NCBI RefSeq assembly: GCF_014193255.1 | Contig: NZ_JACHZB010000004.1 | Coordinates: 388,902 to 452,901, forward strand | DNA length: 64,000 bases | Source: Rhizobium sp. BK196 | GTDB lineage: Bacteria; Pseudomonadota; Alphaproteobacteria; Rhizobiales; Rhizobiaceae | Reading direction: 5' to 3' | Shown: positions 1 through 8,990 of the stretch, in pieces | Layout: every line of letters begins with the position of its first letter | How positions within the stretch are numbered: position 1 is the stretch's first letter | The notes under the pieces: generated by a model | Database searches by the model: none | Told to the model about the DNA's origin: nothing | The model's input: the letters and a program-made list of their open reading frames with translations, nothing else | Program-made: the position numbers and the translations under genes

Positions 1-509
1 TGTCGCCGGCACTGTCGATCGCCGACAATATGTTCCTCGGCCGCGAGATCCGTAAACGCGGCCCGCTCGGCTCGGTGTTCCGCATGCTCGACCGGCCGGC
101 GATGGAAAAGCTGGCACGCAACAAGCTGTCGGAACTGGGCCTGATGACGATCCAGAACATCAACCAGGCGGTCGAGACGCTCTCCGGCGGCCAGCGTCAG
201 GGCGTCGCTGTCGCCCGCGCCGCCGCCTTCGGCTCGAAGGTCATCATCATGGACGAACCGACAGCGGCTCTCGGCGTCAAGGAAAGCCGCCGCGTGCTGG
301 AGCTGATCCTCGACGTACGCGCCCGCGGCCTGCCAATCGTGCTGATCTCCCACAACATGCCGCATGTCTTCGAGGTGGCCGACCGGATCCATATCCACCG
401 TCTCGGCCGGCGGCTGACAGTGATCGATCCGAAGGAATATACAATGTCCGACGCCGTCGCGTTCATGACCGGCGCCAAGGCGGCGCCGACGGAGCCTGTC
501 GCGGCATGA
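1..509 (+). CDS. frcA: Fructose/sugar ABC transporter ATP-binding protein (FrcA-like), 5' end outside window
   Basis: The last 168 or so residues of a single-domain sugar ABC ATPase are visible; the reading frame is open from base 3, so the start lies upstream of the window. The visible part holds the ABC signature LSGGQ with QRQGVAVARA after it, the Walker B stretch KVIIMDEPTAALG, and the H-loop LISHNM. The C-terminus fits the CUT2 family of sugar importers that energise RbsC-type permeases from the cytoplasm. Its stop overlaps the start of the next gene (ATGA at 506-509). That next gene is a small P-loop kinase, the arrangement known from the Sinorhizobium frcBCAK fructose operon. The gene name rests on this context, because the periplasmic protein and permease are not in view. 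Confidence 0.85.
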   Translation, partial: SPALSIADNMFLGREIRKRGPLGSVFRMLDRPAMEKLARNKLSELGLMTIQNINQAVETLSGGQRQGVAVARAAAFGSKVIIMDEPTAALGVKESRRVLELILDVRARGLPIVLISHNMPHVFEVADRIHIHRLGRRLTVIDPKEYTMSDAVAFMTGAKAAPTEPVAA

Positions 510-1138
510 GCACACGTATCGATGACATTGTCGGCGAGGTTCTCGTCCGCGCCGGCGATGCCAAACGTTTCCTGATCGCCGTCGCCGGGCCGCCGGGTGC
601 GGGAAAGTCGACGATGGCCGACAATCTGGCCGTCGCGCTGAAGGCCAGAGGCGAAAGCGCCGAAGTGCTGCCGATGGATGGCTTCCACATGGACAATGCC
701 ATCCTGATCGAACGCGGCCTCCTGGCGCGCAAAGGTATTCCCGAAACCTTCGATGTTCGCGGGTTTCTCGATATCATCCGCGCTGTCAGGCGGGCCGACC
801 AGGAGGTTCTGGTGCCGGTCTTTGATCGCTCGCGCGAACTCGCCATCGCGTCGGCCCGCGCCATTTCCCCCGATCATCGCTTCATCATCGTCGAAGGCAA
901 TTACCTGCTGTTTTCGCTGGGCAAATGGGCCGAACTCGAAGGCGTGTTCGATTTTTCGGTGATGCTGGCACCGCCGATCGATGTGCTGGAAGAGCGGCTC
1001 TGGGATCGCTGGCGCGGCTATAAGCTGACCGAGGAAGAAGCAAGCGCCAAAGTCTACGGCAACGACCTGCCGAACGGCCGTCTCATTCTCGAAAATCGTC
1101 GGCCTGCCGACATCACATTGGAAATCGCGCTGGCCTGA
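506..1138 (+). CDS. frcK: FrcK-like P-loop kinase (nucleoside/pantothenate kinase-like fold)
   Basis: This 210-residue protein has a P-loop G-P-P-G-A-G-K-S at residues 28-35, a substrate-loop motif MDGFHMDN around residues 57-64, and EGNYLL near residue 130, all typical of the uridine kinase/pantothenate kinase superfamily (E. coli YggC is a relative). It begins inside the last codons of the ABC ATPase (ATGA overlap), so the two are translationally coupled. In Sinorhizobium the equivalent gene closes the frcBCAK operon and was proposed to act on imported sugar, but a fructokinase proper lies at 7142-8068, so its real substrate is uncertain. Assignment to the superfamily is secure; the sugar-kinase role is inference. 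Confidence 0.85.
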   Translation: MSTRIDDIVGEVLVRAGDAKRFLIAVAGPPGAGKSTMADNLAVALKARGESAEVLPMDGFHMDNAILIERGLLARKGIPETFDVRGFLDIIRAVRRADQEVLVPVFDRSRELAIASARAISPDHRFIIVEGNYLLFSLGKWAELEGVFDFSVMLAPPIDVLEERLWDRWRGYKLTEEEASAKVYGNDLPNGRLILENRRPADITLEIALA

Positions 1139-1202
1139 ACAGTTGTTTCCGCACCGGTGTTGATGCTATCGAGGCGAAACCCGCATCGCTTCGGAGGCTC
1201 CC

Positions 1203-2243
1203 ATGCAATCGATCACCATCCGCCGTCCTGACGACTGGCATCTGCATCTGCGCGACGGCGCCATGCTGGAAGGTGTGATCGGAGATACGAGCAGCACCTT
1301 CGCCCGCGCCATCATCATGCCGAACCTGGTGCCGCCCGTCGTCACGACCGCTGATGCGGCCGCCTATCGCGACCGTATCATGAAGGCGCTTCCGGCTGGC
1401 CATCGCTTCCAGCCGCTGATGACGCTCTATCTGACCGAGCATACGAGCCCCGACGACGTGGAAGAGGGAAAGAAGAGCGGGCTCATCACCGCCGTCAAGC
1501 TTTACCCGGCCGGCGCCACCACCAATTCGCATGGCGGCGTGCGTGACATGGAAAAGGCGATGCCGGTGCTGGAGCGCATGGCGAAGATCGGCCTGCCGCT
1601 CTGCGTCCACGGTGAGGTGACGACGCCTGATGTCGATATCTTCGATCGCGAGGCCGTCTTCATCGAGACCGTGCTCGATCCGCTGCGCCGGCGCTTGCCC
1701 GAGCTGAAGGTGACGATGGAGCACGTGACGACATCTGATGGTATCGACTACATCAAGGCGGCCAAAGGCAATCTCGCCGGCTCGATCACTACGCATCATC
1801 TGATCATCAACCGCAATGCCATCCTCGTCGGCGGCATCCGGCCTCATTATTACTGCCTGCCAGTCGCCAAACGCGAGACCCACCGGCTGGCCCTGCGCGC
1901 GGCCGCCACCGGGGCCGATCCGCGCTTCTTCCTCGGCACGGATTCCGCCCCGCATGTCGATCCGCTGAAGGAATGCGCCTGCGGCTGTGCCGGCATCTAC
2001 ACCTCGATCAATACGATGAGCTGCCTTGCTCATGTGTTCGAGGAGGAGGGTGCTCTGGAACGCCTCGAAGCTTTCGCGTCGCTGAACGGCCCCGCTTGGT
2101 ACGGCTTGCCGCCGAACGAGGAACGCATCACCCTGTCCCGGCATGCCGAGCCAATCTTCTTTCCCGCCAAGGTAGAAACAGGCGCCGGCTCGGTGACCGT
2201 CTTCGATCCGATGTTTCCGCTTCATTGGCAGGTGATGGCGTAG
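1203..2243 (+). CDS. pyrC: Dihydroorotase (class II)
   Basis: PyrC cyclises N-carbamoyl-aspartate to dihydroorotate in the third step of pyrimidine synthesis. The 346-residue length matches the E. coli class II enzyme (about 348). The binuclear zinc ligands are all visible: H13-x-H15 in [10 protein letters not shown], the carboxylated lysine K99 in [14 protein letters not shown]136 in CVHGE, H174 in MEHVTT, and catalytic D247 in LGTDSAPH. Each lies three residues before its E. coli counterpart. A GGAGG-type ribosome site (TCGGAGGCTCCC) precedes the ATG. It follows frcK by 64 bases and may be read through from that operon. pyrE lies 4 kb downstream, so pyrimidine genes are close but not in one operon. 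Confidence 0.97.
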   Translation: MQSITIRRPDDWHLHLRDGAMLEGVIGDTSSTFARAIIMPNLVPPVVTTADAAAYRDRIMKALPAGHRFQPLMTLYLTEHTSPDDVEEGKKSGLITAVKLYPAGATTNSHGGVRDMEKAMPVLERMAKIGLPLCVHGEVTTPDVDIFDREAVFIETVLDPLRRRLPELKVTMEHVTTSDGIDYIKAAKGNLAGSITTHHLIINRNAILVGGIRPHYYCLPVAKRETHRLALRAAATGADPRFFLGTDSAPHVDPLKECACGCAGIYTSINTMSCLAHVFEEEGALERLEAFASLNGPAWYGLPPNEERITLSRHAEPIFFPAKVETGAGSVTVFDPMFPLHWQVMA

Positions 2244-2428
2244 GTGCTACGTCAGTATTTTCTATTTTAAATCGAATATTCGTTTTAAATTCCGGCGCGA
2301 CGTTAGACGCGTAACATTTTTATTGTGCGATGCATCATTTGTTAACGGATGCATAAGACATTCCTCATCGCAAAGCCCATCAGCTGCCAATATCCTCTGG
2401 CGCGACAATAGCTGCGGAGACTGAAAGC

Positions 2429-3607
2429 ATGATGCTTGACTACAACTCCCTCCTGCTGGCGCTGGGTGTGTCGGCGGCATGTCTCGCCGTGACATTGATG
2501 GGCAGTTGGCTCGTCCGTCGGGCCGAAACCGTGCTGCTCACTGCCACCATCGGTCTCGTCCTCGTCGTCAGCGGCATTTTTGCTTACAGCGCCTATGTGA
2601 GTAAGCCGGAGCTATCGTTCGGCATCGCCAATTTCGTGCTGTTTCATGCCGGGTTTGCCACCATATGGGGTGCAGGCAAGCAGTTTCTTACCGGGCGCCT
2701 GGTGATACCGGCCATCGCAGTCCGGGCTTTGGCGGCGATGGTCTTCTCCACTGTGCCGATGCTATTAGGTTATGACGGCCTGGCCTTCATCGCCGACAAT
2801 CTTGCCATCGCCCTGCTGCTCTTTGCTACCGCCAGGCAATATTGGCTCGCGCGCGCCGAAGCGCCGGCGCCGCTCCTCGGGATTGCTGCGCTCTATACGC
2901 TGACGGCCATCTCCTTCGTTCTCTGCGCCGCCGTGCTGATCTCCGAAGGAAAGCTCGTGCTCGGAAAGGCGCCCAGCAATTGGGCGGAAGATCTGAGCCT
3001 CGCCGTCTGTATCGCGGGCATGACAGGGATTGGCGCGCTGTCGCTGGCATTGCATCAGTGGCGGCTCGCCGCCCGTCATCGGCTCGAGGCGATTACCGAC
3101 CCGCTGACCGGTTTGCTCAACCGCCGCGCGCTGTTCGATCAATACGGCACGCGTCCCATGGACCCGACCACCGCCGTCATCGTCTTCGATATAGATCATT
3201 TCAAATCCGTCAACGACCGTTATGGCCATGCCACGGGCGATCGCGTGCTCAAGATCTTCGCCGACGAACTTTCGGCCAATTGCCACACCGACGATACCGT
3301 CGCGCGGCTCGGTGGCGAAGAATTTGCGCTGGTGCTGAAGGAGAGCATGCCCGGCCGGGCGGAAGTCGCCGCCGAACGTATCCGCAAGGCCTTCGAGGCG
3401 CGCGAGATCCCCACCGACGACGAGGTGCTCAAATGCACTGTCAGCGTCGGCGTCGCGCCCTGCCGCGCCAAGCCGCTGGACTTTGACTCCATGCTGAGTG
3501 CTGCCGACAAGGCGCTCTACGTCGCCAAGCGCGCCGGCCGCAATCGCGTCGAACTCGCCGGCCACCTGCATTCGGTACCGTCAGGCTTCGCGCGATCGGC
3601 CTCTTGA
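2429..3607 (+). CDS. Membrane-anchored diguanylate cyclase (GGDEF domain)
   Basis: The 392-residue protein has several hydrophobic segments over residues 5-205 (about six, resembling MASE-like membrane sensors) followed by one GGDEF domain (about 220-375). The active-site loop reads RLGGEEF near residue 295, and the preceding DIDHFKSVNDRYGH and the later SVGVA match catalytically competent cyclases that make c-di-GMP from GTP. The inhibitory I-site position (RxxD nine residues before GGEEF) reads HTDD, so the canonical arginine is missing and product inhibition may be weak. The start is ATG 2429 with GGAG nine bases upstream; the adjacent ATG at 2432 is an alternative. The 185-base upstream region is AT-rich and contains the dyad CGAATATTCG at 2272-2281. 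Confidence 0.93.
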   Translation: MMLDYNSLLLALGVSAACLAVTLMGSWLVRRAETVLLTATIGLVLVVSGIFAYSAYVSKPELSFGIANFVLFHAGFATIWGAGKQFLTGRLVIPAIAVRALAAMVFSTVPMLLGYDGLAFIADNLAIALLLFATARQYWLARAEAPAPLLGIAALYTLTAISFVLCAAVLISEGKLVLGKAPSNWAEDLSLAVCIAGMTGIGALSLALHQWRLAARHRLEAITDPLTGLLNRRALFDQYGTRPMDPTTAVIVFDIDHFKSVNDRYGHATGDRVLKIFADELSANCHTDDTVARLGGEEFALVLKESMPGRAEVAAERIRKAFEAREIPTDDEVLKCTVSVGVAPCRAKPLDFDSMLSAADKALYVAKRAGRNRVELAGHLHSVPSGFARSAS

Positions 3608-3792
3608 TCGTTCTCTCAACCTTTCATAAGCTGATAGCCGGTCGGATGCAGCCAGCCGCCCCGCGATGCGCAAGCATTATGGTGAATGCATCCAAATCCA
3701 CCTTCACATCCTTGCTCTCGGCAATCGATGGCGAACGGGTCAGCAGATGCGGGCACTGATCTTCCTGTTTGCCGCCGACGGAAGGATGAACA

Positions 3793-4329
3793 ATGCGCGA
3801 TTTTCGCGATGCCAAGCTTATGGCAAAAACACTTCGGCAGGCGCTTGCCGATCGTGATATTTCCCTCACCCACAGTGAAACCCTGGAGATCGTCGCCAGA
3901 CAATTCGGCTTCGACCAGTGGAACATTCTTTCCGCAAAGCTGGACGAGGCCGAAGGTGTGAAATCGGCTGCAGGCATCGAGCCGCCGGTACCGATCTTCC
4001 GCATTTTCTCGGTCGAGAAAGCCATGGAATTTTATTGCGGCTTTCTGGGTTTCGCCTTGGATTGGGAGCATCGTTTCGGCGAGAATTTTCCGCTGTATTG
4101 CCAGGTTTCGCGCGAGAAAATGCAATTGCATTTGAGCGAGCATTCCGGCGATGCAAGCCCCGGCGCCCGGGCCTTCGTGCGGGTGAAGAATATCAGCGCC
4201 TATCAGGCCGAACTCACCGCCAGGAACTACCGCTACATGAAACCGGGTGTCGAGGAAGCGCCCTGGGGCCTGGAAATGACCGTCATCGACCCCTTCAGCA
4301 ACCGCATCACCTTCTGCCAGCAGATATAG
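3793..4329 (+). CDS. Glyoxalase-superfamily (VOC, bleomycin-resistance-like) protein with N-terminal helical extension
   Basis: This 178-residue cytosolic protein has about 55 residues of charged helical sequence followed by a single VOC/glyoxalase fold (about 62-178). The fold is visible in PIFRIFSVEKAMEFYCGFLGFALDWEH and VIDPFSNRITF. The N-terminal piece (RDAKLMAKTLRQALADRDISLTHS at the front) is seen in other rhizobial proteins annotated as glyoxalase superfamily. A metal-ligand set cannot be assigned with confidence, so it may bind a small hydrophobic or antibiotic ligand rather than catalyse the glyoxalase reaction. GAAGGA precedes ATG 3793. It is convergent with the GST gene, whose stop begins 2 bases after this one ends. 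Confidence 0.8.
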   Translation: MRDFRDAKLMAKTLRQALADRDISLTHSETLEIVARQFGFDQWNILSAKLDEAEGVKSAAGIEPPVPIFRIFSVEKAMEFYCGFLGFALDWEHRFGENFPLYCQVSREKMQLHLSEHSGDASPGARAFVRVKNISAYQAELTARNYRYMKPGVEEAPWGLEMTVIDPFSNRITFCQQI

Positions 4330-4330
4330 T

Positions 4331-4972
4331 CTACAGCTCCGCGCGGGCGCCGGAATGCGGATCGAGGCTATAGGGATAGACCGGATAGCCGGGGCCGATG
4401 GCATCTCGAACGCGATCGCACCAGGCAGCAAACGCCGGATAGGCTGCGAGAGGAAAGCCGCAATCCCCAGCCCGATGGCTGTAGGCATAGACCGCAATAT
4501 CGGCGATGGTCAGCTCCTCGCCGACAAGAAACCGGCTGTCGGCGAGGCCGCGTTCGAGTGCGGCGAGAGCGCGGGTTGCGGCTTCGCGCTTCCCCGTAAT
4601 CATGCTCTGGTTACGCTCCAGCCGTCCCGTCAACGTCCAGAAGCGCAGCGAGCCGATGACAGGCTCGACATGATATTGTTCGAAGAACAGCCATTGCATG
4701 ACCTTCGCGCGTTCGTAGCTGTCAGATGGCAGAAAGCGTGTGCCCTCGGCGAGATAGGTGAGGATTGCATTGGATTCGGCGATCGCGCGCCCATCATCGA
4801 GTTCGAGAACCGGGATGGCGCCGACCGGATTGAGCTTCAGGAACGCCTCGGTACGGCTCTCACCCTCAAAGATCGAGACATTCCGGCTGCTGTAGGGCAT
4901 TTCGAGCAGGCCGAGCAAAACCCTTACCTTCCAGCCATTTTGCGACGGCAGATAATCATGAAGTGTGAGCAT
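4331..4972 (-). CDS. Glutathione S-transferase family protein
   Basis: The 213-residue protein has a thioredoxin-like N-terminal domain starting MLTLHDYLPSQNGWKVRVLL, with the conserved ESNAILTYLAEG glutathione-binding motif near residues 66-77, and a helical C-terminal domain with ELTIADIAVYAYSHRAGD (the N-capping box region typical of GSTs). Upstream in-frame codons are open, but AGGGGA sits just before the ATG at 4972, so this start is preferred. It lies 99 bases downstream of the DUF1772 gene on the same strand, and both are divergent from a TetR regulator, which suggests a small xenobiotic or stress operon. Substrate is unknown. Confidence 0.88.
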   Translation of the reverse strand: MLTLHDYLPSQNGWKVRVLLGLLEMPYSSRNVSIFEGESRTEAFLKLNPVGAIPVLELDDGRAIAESNAILTYLAEGTRFLPSDSYERAKVMQWLFFEQYHVEPVIGSLRFWTLTGRLERNQSMITGKREAATRALAALERGLADSRFLVGEELTIADIAVYAYSHRAGDCGFPLAAYPAFAAWCDRVRDAIGPGYPVYPYSLDPHSGARAEL

Positions 4973-5071
4973 GGCGGTCCCCTCCGCTCCAACCGGCTGA
5001 TGTTCGCATACTGGCTCGAAGCCGGCCACCCGATTCCTGACGGTGCGTTGGATCGTTCGGCAAGCAGTCAC

Positions 5072-5554
5072 TCAGACGAGCATCAGTGCGCGCACGAAGG
5101 CGATGGAGGCAAGCAGCGAGGCGATGGTCCTCACGTGGTTCCACCAGGTCCAGTCCCTGAGATAGGCGGTCCAGAGTTCGACTGCATCCGGCCCGTTGCC
5201 GCTGACCTTGTCCAGCGCATCGTTCATCGGCACGTTGAAAACGATGGTCGAGACGAAGGATGCGAGGACATAAAGGGCGGAGCCCGCGAGCATCATCGAG
5301 GAAGCGCCGGCGCGCCAGTTCACGAAAGCGAGCACTGCGATCACGACGCAGAGGATCGCGGTCGGCACGAAGAGCAGCATGAAGGGCGAGCGCACGATGG
5401 TGACATTGATCGAGTTCATCGCCGCGATGCCTTGTTCCGCTGGAATGCGCGAGAATGCCGTCATGATGAAGGTCGAAAACGCGAAGAAGATACCGGCGAC
5501 AAGGCCGCTGCCGATCGCGGCGGCAACAAGCGACAGGACGAGAACAATCTGCAT
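5072..5554 (-). CDS. DUF1772 (anthrone oxygenase-like) integral membrane protein
   Basis: The 160-residue protein has about four transmembrane helices: residues 3-30, about 55-78, 85-105 and 135-155. The family fingerprint includes GLVAGIFFAFSTFIMTAF near the N-terminus and the NxxMN-type segment FNVPMNDALDK around residue 110. DUF1772 proteins are small membrane proteins related to anthrone oxygenases; their bacterial role is not settled. GGAGGAG precedes the start. It is the first gene of the GST operon and directly divergent from the TetR gene at 5655, separated by a dyad-rich operator, so repression by that TetR protein is likely. Confidence 0.85.
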   Translation of the reverse strand: MQIVLVLSLVAAAIGSGLVAGIFFAFSTFIMTAFSRIPAEQGIAAMNSINVTIVRSPFMLLFVPTAILCVVIAVLAFVNWRAGASSMMLAGSALYVLASFVSTIVFNVPMNDALDKVSGNGPDAVELWTAYLRDWTWWNHVRTIASLLASIAFVRALMLV

Positions 5555-5575
5555 GTCGAAACTCCTCCTTCGTTT

Positions 5576-5626
5576 AAAATAAGAGAAACTCTCTCATTTG
5601 CAAAATGAGATAATCTCTCTTATTTT
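5576..5626. promoter_or_regulatory. Tandem dyad operator between DUF1772/GST operon and tetR
   Basis: The 100-base divergent intergenic region holds a roughly 51-base imperfect inverted repeat. Its outer arms are AAAATAAGAGA at the left and TCTCTTATTTT at the right, and it is centred at about 5601. Each half is itself a small palindrome: AGAGAAACTCTCT at 5582-5594 and GAGATAATCTC at 5607-5617. Two spaced dyads of this size between a TetR gene and its divergent target fit binding of two TetR dimers that repress both promoters. The binding role is inferred from position and symmetry. Confidence 0.7.
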
Positions 5627-5654
5627 CATTGTCAATGACCGAAGGAATCGAAAG

Positions 5655-6308
5655 ATGGCGGAAGAGATGGTTGCAGGACGCAGGCGCCATCAGGAGCCGA
5701 TCGGCCAACCGCGCCGCATCCCGAGCCAGCAGCGTGGCCGCGAACGCTTCGAAAAGATCCTGACGGTTGCCTCCGAGCTCATCGAAAAGAACGGCAGCGA
5801 TGCTCTGAAGATGAGCGAAATTGTTGAAAAGGCTGGGCTTTCCTTCGGTGCCCTCTACCAATACTTTCCGGACAAGACGTCGATCATCCGCACGCTCGCC
5901 GAACGCTTCAACGAGGAAGGCCGTCGATGCGTGGCTGGCGAACTGGCCAAGGTGACGGATGCGGACAATCTGCGCATTGCGCTCTCAGTCATCGCCGATG
6001 AATATTACGCCTTCTTCCGCCGCGAGCCGGTCATGCGCGATATCTGGCATGCGACCCACACGGACAAGCTTCTTCAGGAAGTCGATGCCGAAGACATGGA
6101 ATTCCATGCGCAGGCCTTGCTTTCAGTGTTACAACACCTGTGGCCGGCGCGGCCCGAGGCCGAGCTTCTCGCCATCGCCCGGCTGACGATGCAGCTTCTT
6201 GCTGCTGCCGTCCGTTATGCGGTTTCGCTGGATGAGGAAGAGGGTGCGCAGGCGATCGCTCTCTTCAAGAAGATGCAGGTTGCGGATATCGGCCGGCTGC
6301 TTGGCTGA
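5655..6308 (+). CDS. TetR family transcriptional regulator
   Basis: The 217-residue protein has an N-terminal TetR HTH. RERFEKILTVASELIEKNG leads into DALKMSEIVEKAGLSFGALYQYFPDK, the classic recognition-helix region, at about residues 33-80. A helical ligand-binding domain (TetR_C-like) follows to the C-terminus. I chose ATG 5655 (MAEEMVAG), which has GAAGGA 8 bases upstream, over an earlier in-frame TTG lying inside the operator. The gene is divergent from the DUF1772-GST pair and probably autoregulates through the dyads at 5576-5626. The inducer is unknown. Confidence 0.92.
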   Translation: MAEEMVAGRRRHQEPIGQPRRIPSQQRGRERFEKILTVASELIEKNGSDALKMSEIVEKAGLSFGALYQYFPDKTSIIRTLAERFNEEGRRCVAGELAKVTDADNLRIALSVIADEYYAFFRREPVMRDIWHATHTDKLLQEVDAEDMEFHAQALLSVLQHLWPARPEAELLAIARLTMQLLAAAVRYAVSLDEEEGAQAIALFKKMQVADIGRLLG

Positions 6309-6383
6309 CGGTCTTCTTCCGTCTGGAAACCGGCCGCTCTTGCTGCTATTGCCGCTGGAACGTCAGCCGAAGGAGAGAGCCGC

Positions 6384-7079
6384 ATGATCCAGACCACATT
6401 CCCCGATCGCGCCGTGATGGCAGAGCTGCTGGCAAAGATGCTCTGGGAGATCAAGGCTGTGCATTTCAATGCCGAGACGCCCTATAAGTACGCCTCGGGC
6501 ATCATGAGCCCCGTCTATATCGATTGCCGCAAGCTCCTGTCCTTCCCGCGTGTCCGCTCGACCGTGATGGATTTTGCCGCCAGCACCCTGTTGCGCGATG
6601 CCGGTTTCGAGCAGTTCGATTGCATCGCCGGCGGCGAGACCGCGGGCATTCCCTTTGCCGCACTGCTTGCCGATCGTCTCGGCCTGCCGATGATCTATGT
6701 CCGCAAGAAGCCGAAGGGTCATGGCCGTAATGCGCAGATCGAAGGCGAGATGAAGGAAGGCGTCCGCGTTCTCGTCATCGAGGATCTGACGACGGCCGGC
6801 GGCAGCATGTTCACCTTCATCGATGCTGTCAGAGCCGCCGGCGGTGTCGTCGATCATGGCATTGCGCTCTTTTTCTACGGCATCTTCCCGGAGGCACATC
6901 AGCGCTTTGCCAATGGCAAGGTCCAGCTCCATTATATCGCCACCTGGCGCGAGGTTCTGGCAATCGCCAGGCAGCAGAAGCTCTTCGACGACAGGACGCT
7001 GCAGGAGGTCGAGTCCTTCCTCGATGCGCCGCTCGCGTGGTCGGCAAGGAATGGTGGCGTGAGTGAGCTTTCGCTCTAG
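6384..7079 (+). CDS. pyrE: Orotate phosphoribosyltransferase
   Basis: PyrE transfers the ribose-5-phosphate of PRPP to orotate to give OMP. The 231-residue protein holds the PRPP-binding signature [20 protein letters not shown] (about residues 131-150), the catalytic-loop lysines in [16 protein letters not shown], and the N-terminal [15 protein letters not shown] substrate segment. AAGGAGAG precedes ATG 6384. It lies 75 bases after tetR and 62 bases before the fructokinase gene. pyrC is nearby at 1203-2243. Confidence 0.97.
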   Translation: MIQTTFPDRAVMAELLAKMLWEIKAVHFNAETPYKYASGIMSPVYIDCRKLLSFPRVRSTVMDFAASTLLRDAGFEQFDCIAGGETAGIPFAALLADRLGLPMIYVRKKPKGHGRNAQIEGEMKEGVRVLVIEDLTTAGGSMFTFIDAVRAAGGVVDHGIALFFYGIFPEAHQRFANGKVQLHYIATWREVLAIARQQKLFDDRTLQEVESFLDAPLAWSARNGGVSELSL

Positions 7080-7141
7080 CCTTTTGACAAAAGCTCGCTT
7101 AATCGATTGAAGAACGTGCAAGTTCTGTTGGGAGGAATTCG

Positions 7142-8068
7142 ATGATTTTGTGCTGCGGCGAGGCCCTGATCGACATGCTGCCGAGGGATACGACCCTTGG
7201 CGAAAAGGGCTTTGCGCCCTATGCCGGCGGCGCGATCTTCAACACGGCGATTGCGCTCGGTCGTCTCGGTATCCCGACAGCCTTCTTCACTGGCATTGCC
7301 GATGACATGATGGGCGAAATCCTGCTCGATACGCTGAAGGCGAGCAATGTCGATTACAGCCCTTGCGCCATCACGCAGCGCCCCTCGACGATCGCTTTCG
7401 TCAAGCTCGTCAACGGCCAGGCGACCTATGCCTTTTACGACGAGGGCACGGCCGGCCGCATGATCACCACAGATGATCTGCCCACCCTCGGTGATGATTG
7501 CGAAGCCCTGCATTTCGGCGCAATCAGCCTGATCCCGAGCCCCTGCGGCGAAACCTACGAAGCGCTGCTCGACCGCGAAGCTGCAAAGCGCGTCATCTCA
7601 CTCGACCCGAACATCCGTCCCGGCTTCATCAAGGACAAGGCCGCGCATATGGCCCGCATCAAGCGCATGGCGGCCAAGTCCGATATCGTGAAATTCTCCG
7701 ACGAAGATCTCGAATGGTTCGGCCTCGAAGGCGACCATGATGCGCTGGCCGCCCACTGGCTGAACCACGGCGTCAAGCTCGTCGTCATCACCAAGGGTGC
7801 GGAAGGCGCCACCGGCTACACCAATGCGCGCAAGGTCACCGTGCCGAGCGAGCGCGTCACTGTCGTCGATACGGTCGGCGCAGGCGACACGTTCGATGCC
7901 GGTGTCCTCGCCTCGCTGAAGATGGACAACCTGCTGACCAAGGCGCAGGTCGCCAATCTCGACGAGCAGGCCCTGCGCAATGCGCTGGCCCTCGGCGCCA
8001 AGGCTGCGGCTGTCACCGTCTCCCGCGCCGGCGCAAACCCGCCCTGGGCGCACGAAATCGGGCTCTGA
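7142..8068 (+). CDS. frk: Fructokinase (PfkB/ribokinase family)
   Basis: The 308-residue protein is a PfkB-family sugar kinase, expected to phosphorylate fructose to fructose-6-phosphate. Visible are the N-terminal GEALIDMLP, the substrate-binding YAGGAIFNTAIALGRLG (about residues 28-44), and the C-terminal PfkB signature DTVGAGDTFDAGVLASL, with the catalytic aspartate inside GAGD. GGGAGG precedes ATG 7142, and a TTGACA -35-like box lies at 7084-7089. pgi, whose product interconverts fructose-6-P and glucose-6-P, follows 0.9 kb away on the other strand, and the fructose transporter lies upstream, so this is a fructose-use neighbourhood. Confidence 0.92.
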   Translation: MILCCGEALIDMLPRDTTLGEKGFAPYAGGAIFNTAIALGRLGIPTAFFTGIADDMMGEILLDTLKASNVDYSPCAITQRPSTIAFVKLVNGQATYAFYDEGTAGRMITTDDLPTLGDDCEALHFGAISLIPSPCGETYEALLDREAAKRVISLDPNIRPGFIKDKAAHMARIKRMAAKSDIVKFSDEDLEWFGLEGDHDALAAHWLNHGVKLVVITKGAEGATGYTNARKVTVPSERVTVVDTVGAGDTFDAGVLASLKMDNLLTKAQVANLDEQALRNALALGAKAAAVTVSRAGANPPWAHEIGL

Positions 8069-8070
8069 GC

Positions 8071-8874
8071 TTATTCGATCCGATCAAGAAAAGCCCTGAC
8101 CTCGTGATTGAAGAGGTCCGGCTGCTGCAGCGGTGCGAAATGGCTGACACCGAGCATGAGCACGAATTCCGCATCCGGAATCGTCCTTGCCAGATAATCG
8201 GCATGCTCAGGCTTGATGAATTCGTCATGCTCGCCGAGCACGATGGAAACCGGCACCTTGATGCCGGCCAGCTGCTCCGCCGAATAATTGGGCTCCGTCG
8301 CCATCATCTTCGAGACATCGGCGACGAAGGCCTCGAAATGGTCGGGCGTTGCCGATAGCGCCTGATAGTCTTTCTTGTGACGGTTGAAGCAGCGGTCGAT
8401 GACCGGCGTCGCCTTGAATTCCTTGGTGCCGCCGGGGTCCATGTTGCAGGCGAAGAAGAAGACGCCGCAGACGCGGTCCGGGTGACGGTCGGCAAGGATC
8501 AGCGACGTGCAGGCGCCGTCGCTCCAGCCGACGAAGGCCGCTTCCTCGATCCCGGCATGATCCATCACGGCCAGCACATCTGATGCCATCAGGTGATAGG
8601 TATAGGGACGGTCGTCACGCGTGCTGCGGCCATGACCGCGGCTGTCGATCACCACGACCCGGTGGCCGGCCTCGACGAGATCGGGAACCTGATAACCCCA
8701 GTTGCCGCTATTGCCGAGCCCGCCATGCAGAAGGATGACGGCCGGACCGGCGCCGTAACTCGCATACCAAATGCGCGCGCCTTCATTCTCGATGAAGCCC
8801 TCTTCGTTCGAGAGCGGTAATGGCAGCGCCCCCTCCGCTTCGAATTTCAGCAGCTCATCATCCGTTGCAGTCAT
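8071..8874 (-). CDS. Alpha/beta hydrolase
   Basis: The 267-residue protein has the alpha/beta-hydrolase fold: the oxyanion-hole motif LLHGGLGNSGNW, the nucleophile elbow VGWSDGA (serine in G-x-S-x-G), the acid GEHDEF and the C-terminal catalytic histidine GVSHFAP. GAGGAG lies just upstream of ATG 8874, which fixes the start although the frame is open further upstream. Its stop is 2 bases from the frk stop (convergent). Substrate is unknown; the sequence resembles esterases and 3-oxoadipate enol-lactonase-like hydrolases, but no pathway neighbours support a specific reaction. Confidence 0.88.
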   Translation of the reverse strand: MTATDDELLKFEAEGALPLPLSNEEGFIENEGARIWYASYGAGPAVILLHGGLGNSGNWGYQVPDLVEAGHRVVVIDSRGHGRSTRDDRPYTYHLMASDVLAVMDHAGIEEAAFVGWSDGACTSLILADRHPDRVCGVFFFACNMDPGGTKEFKATPVIDRCFNRHKKDYQALSATPDHFEAFVADVSKMMATEPNYSAEQLAGIKVPVSIVLGEHDEFIKPEHADYLARTIPDAEFVLMLGVSHFAPLQQPDLFNHEVRAFLDRIE

Positions 8875-8937
8875 GAGCTTCTCCTCTGTCACTCTCTCTA
8901 TAGACGACGAGATGCACTGCAATTCGACAGGGTCAAA

Positions 8938-8969
8938 TAAAAAAGCCCACCCGCATGGCGGATGGGCTT
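8938..8969 (-). terminator. Rho-independent terminator of pgi
   Basis: Arms AAGCCCACCCGC (8943-8954) and GCGGATGGGCTT (8958-8969) pair at 11 of 12 positions around a 3-base loop. On the minus strand the stem is followed by a run of T (A-run 8939-8944 on the plus strand). It lies just after the pgi stop. Confidence 0.88.
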
Positions 8970-8990
8970 CGATAACAGCGTTCGCCAGGA

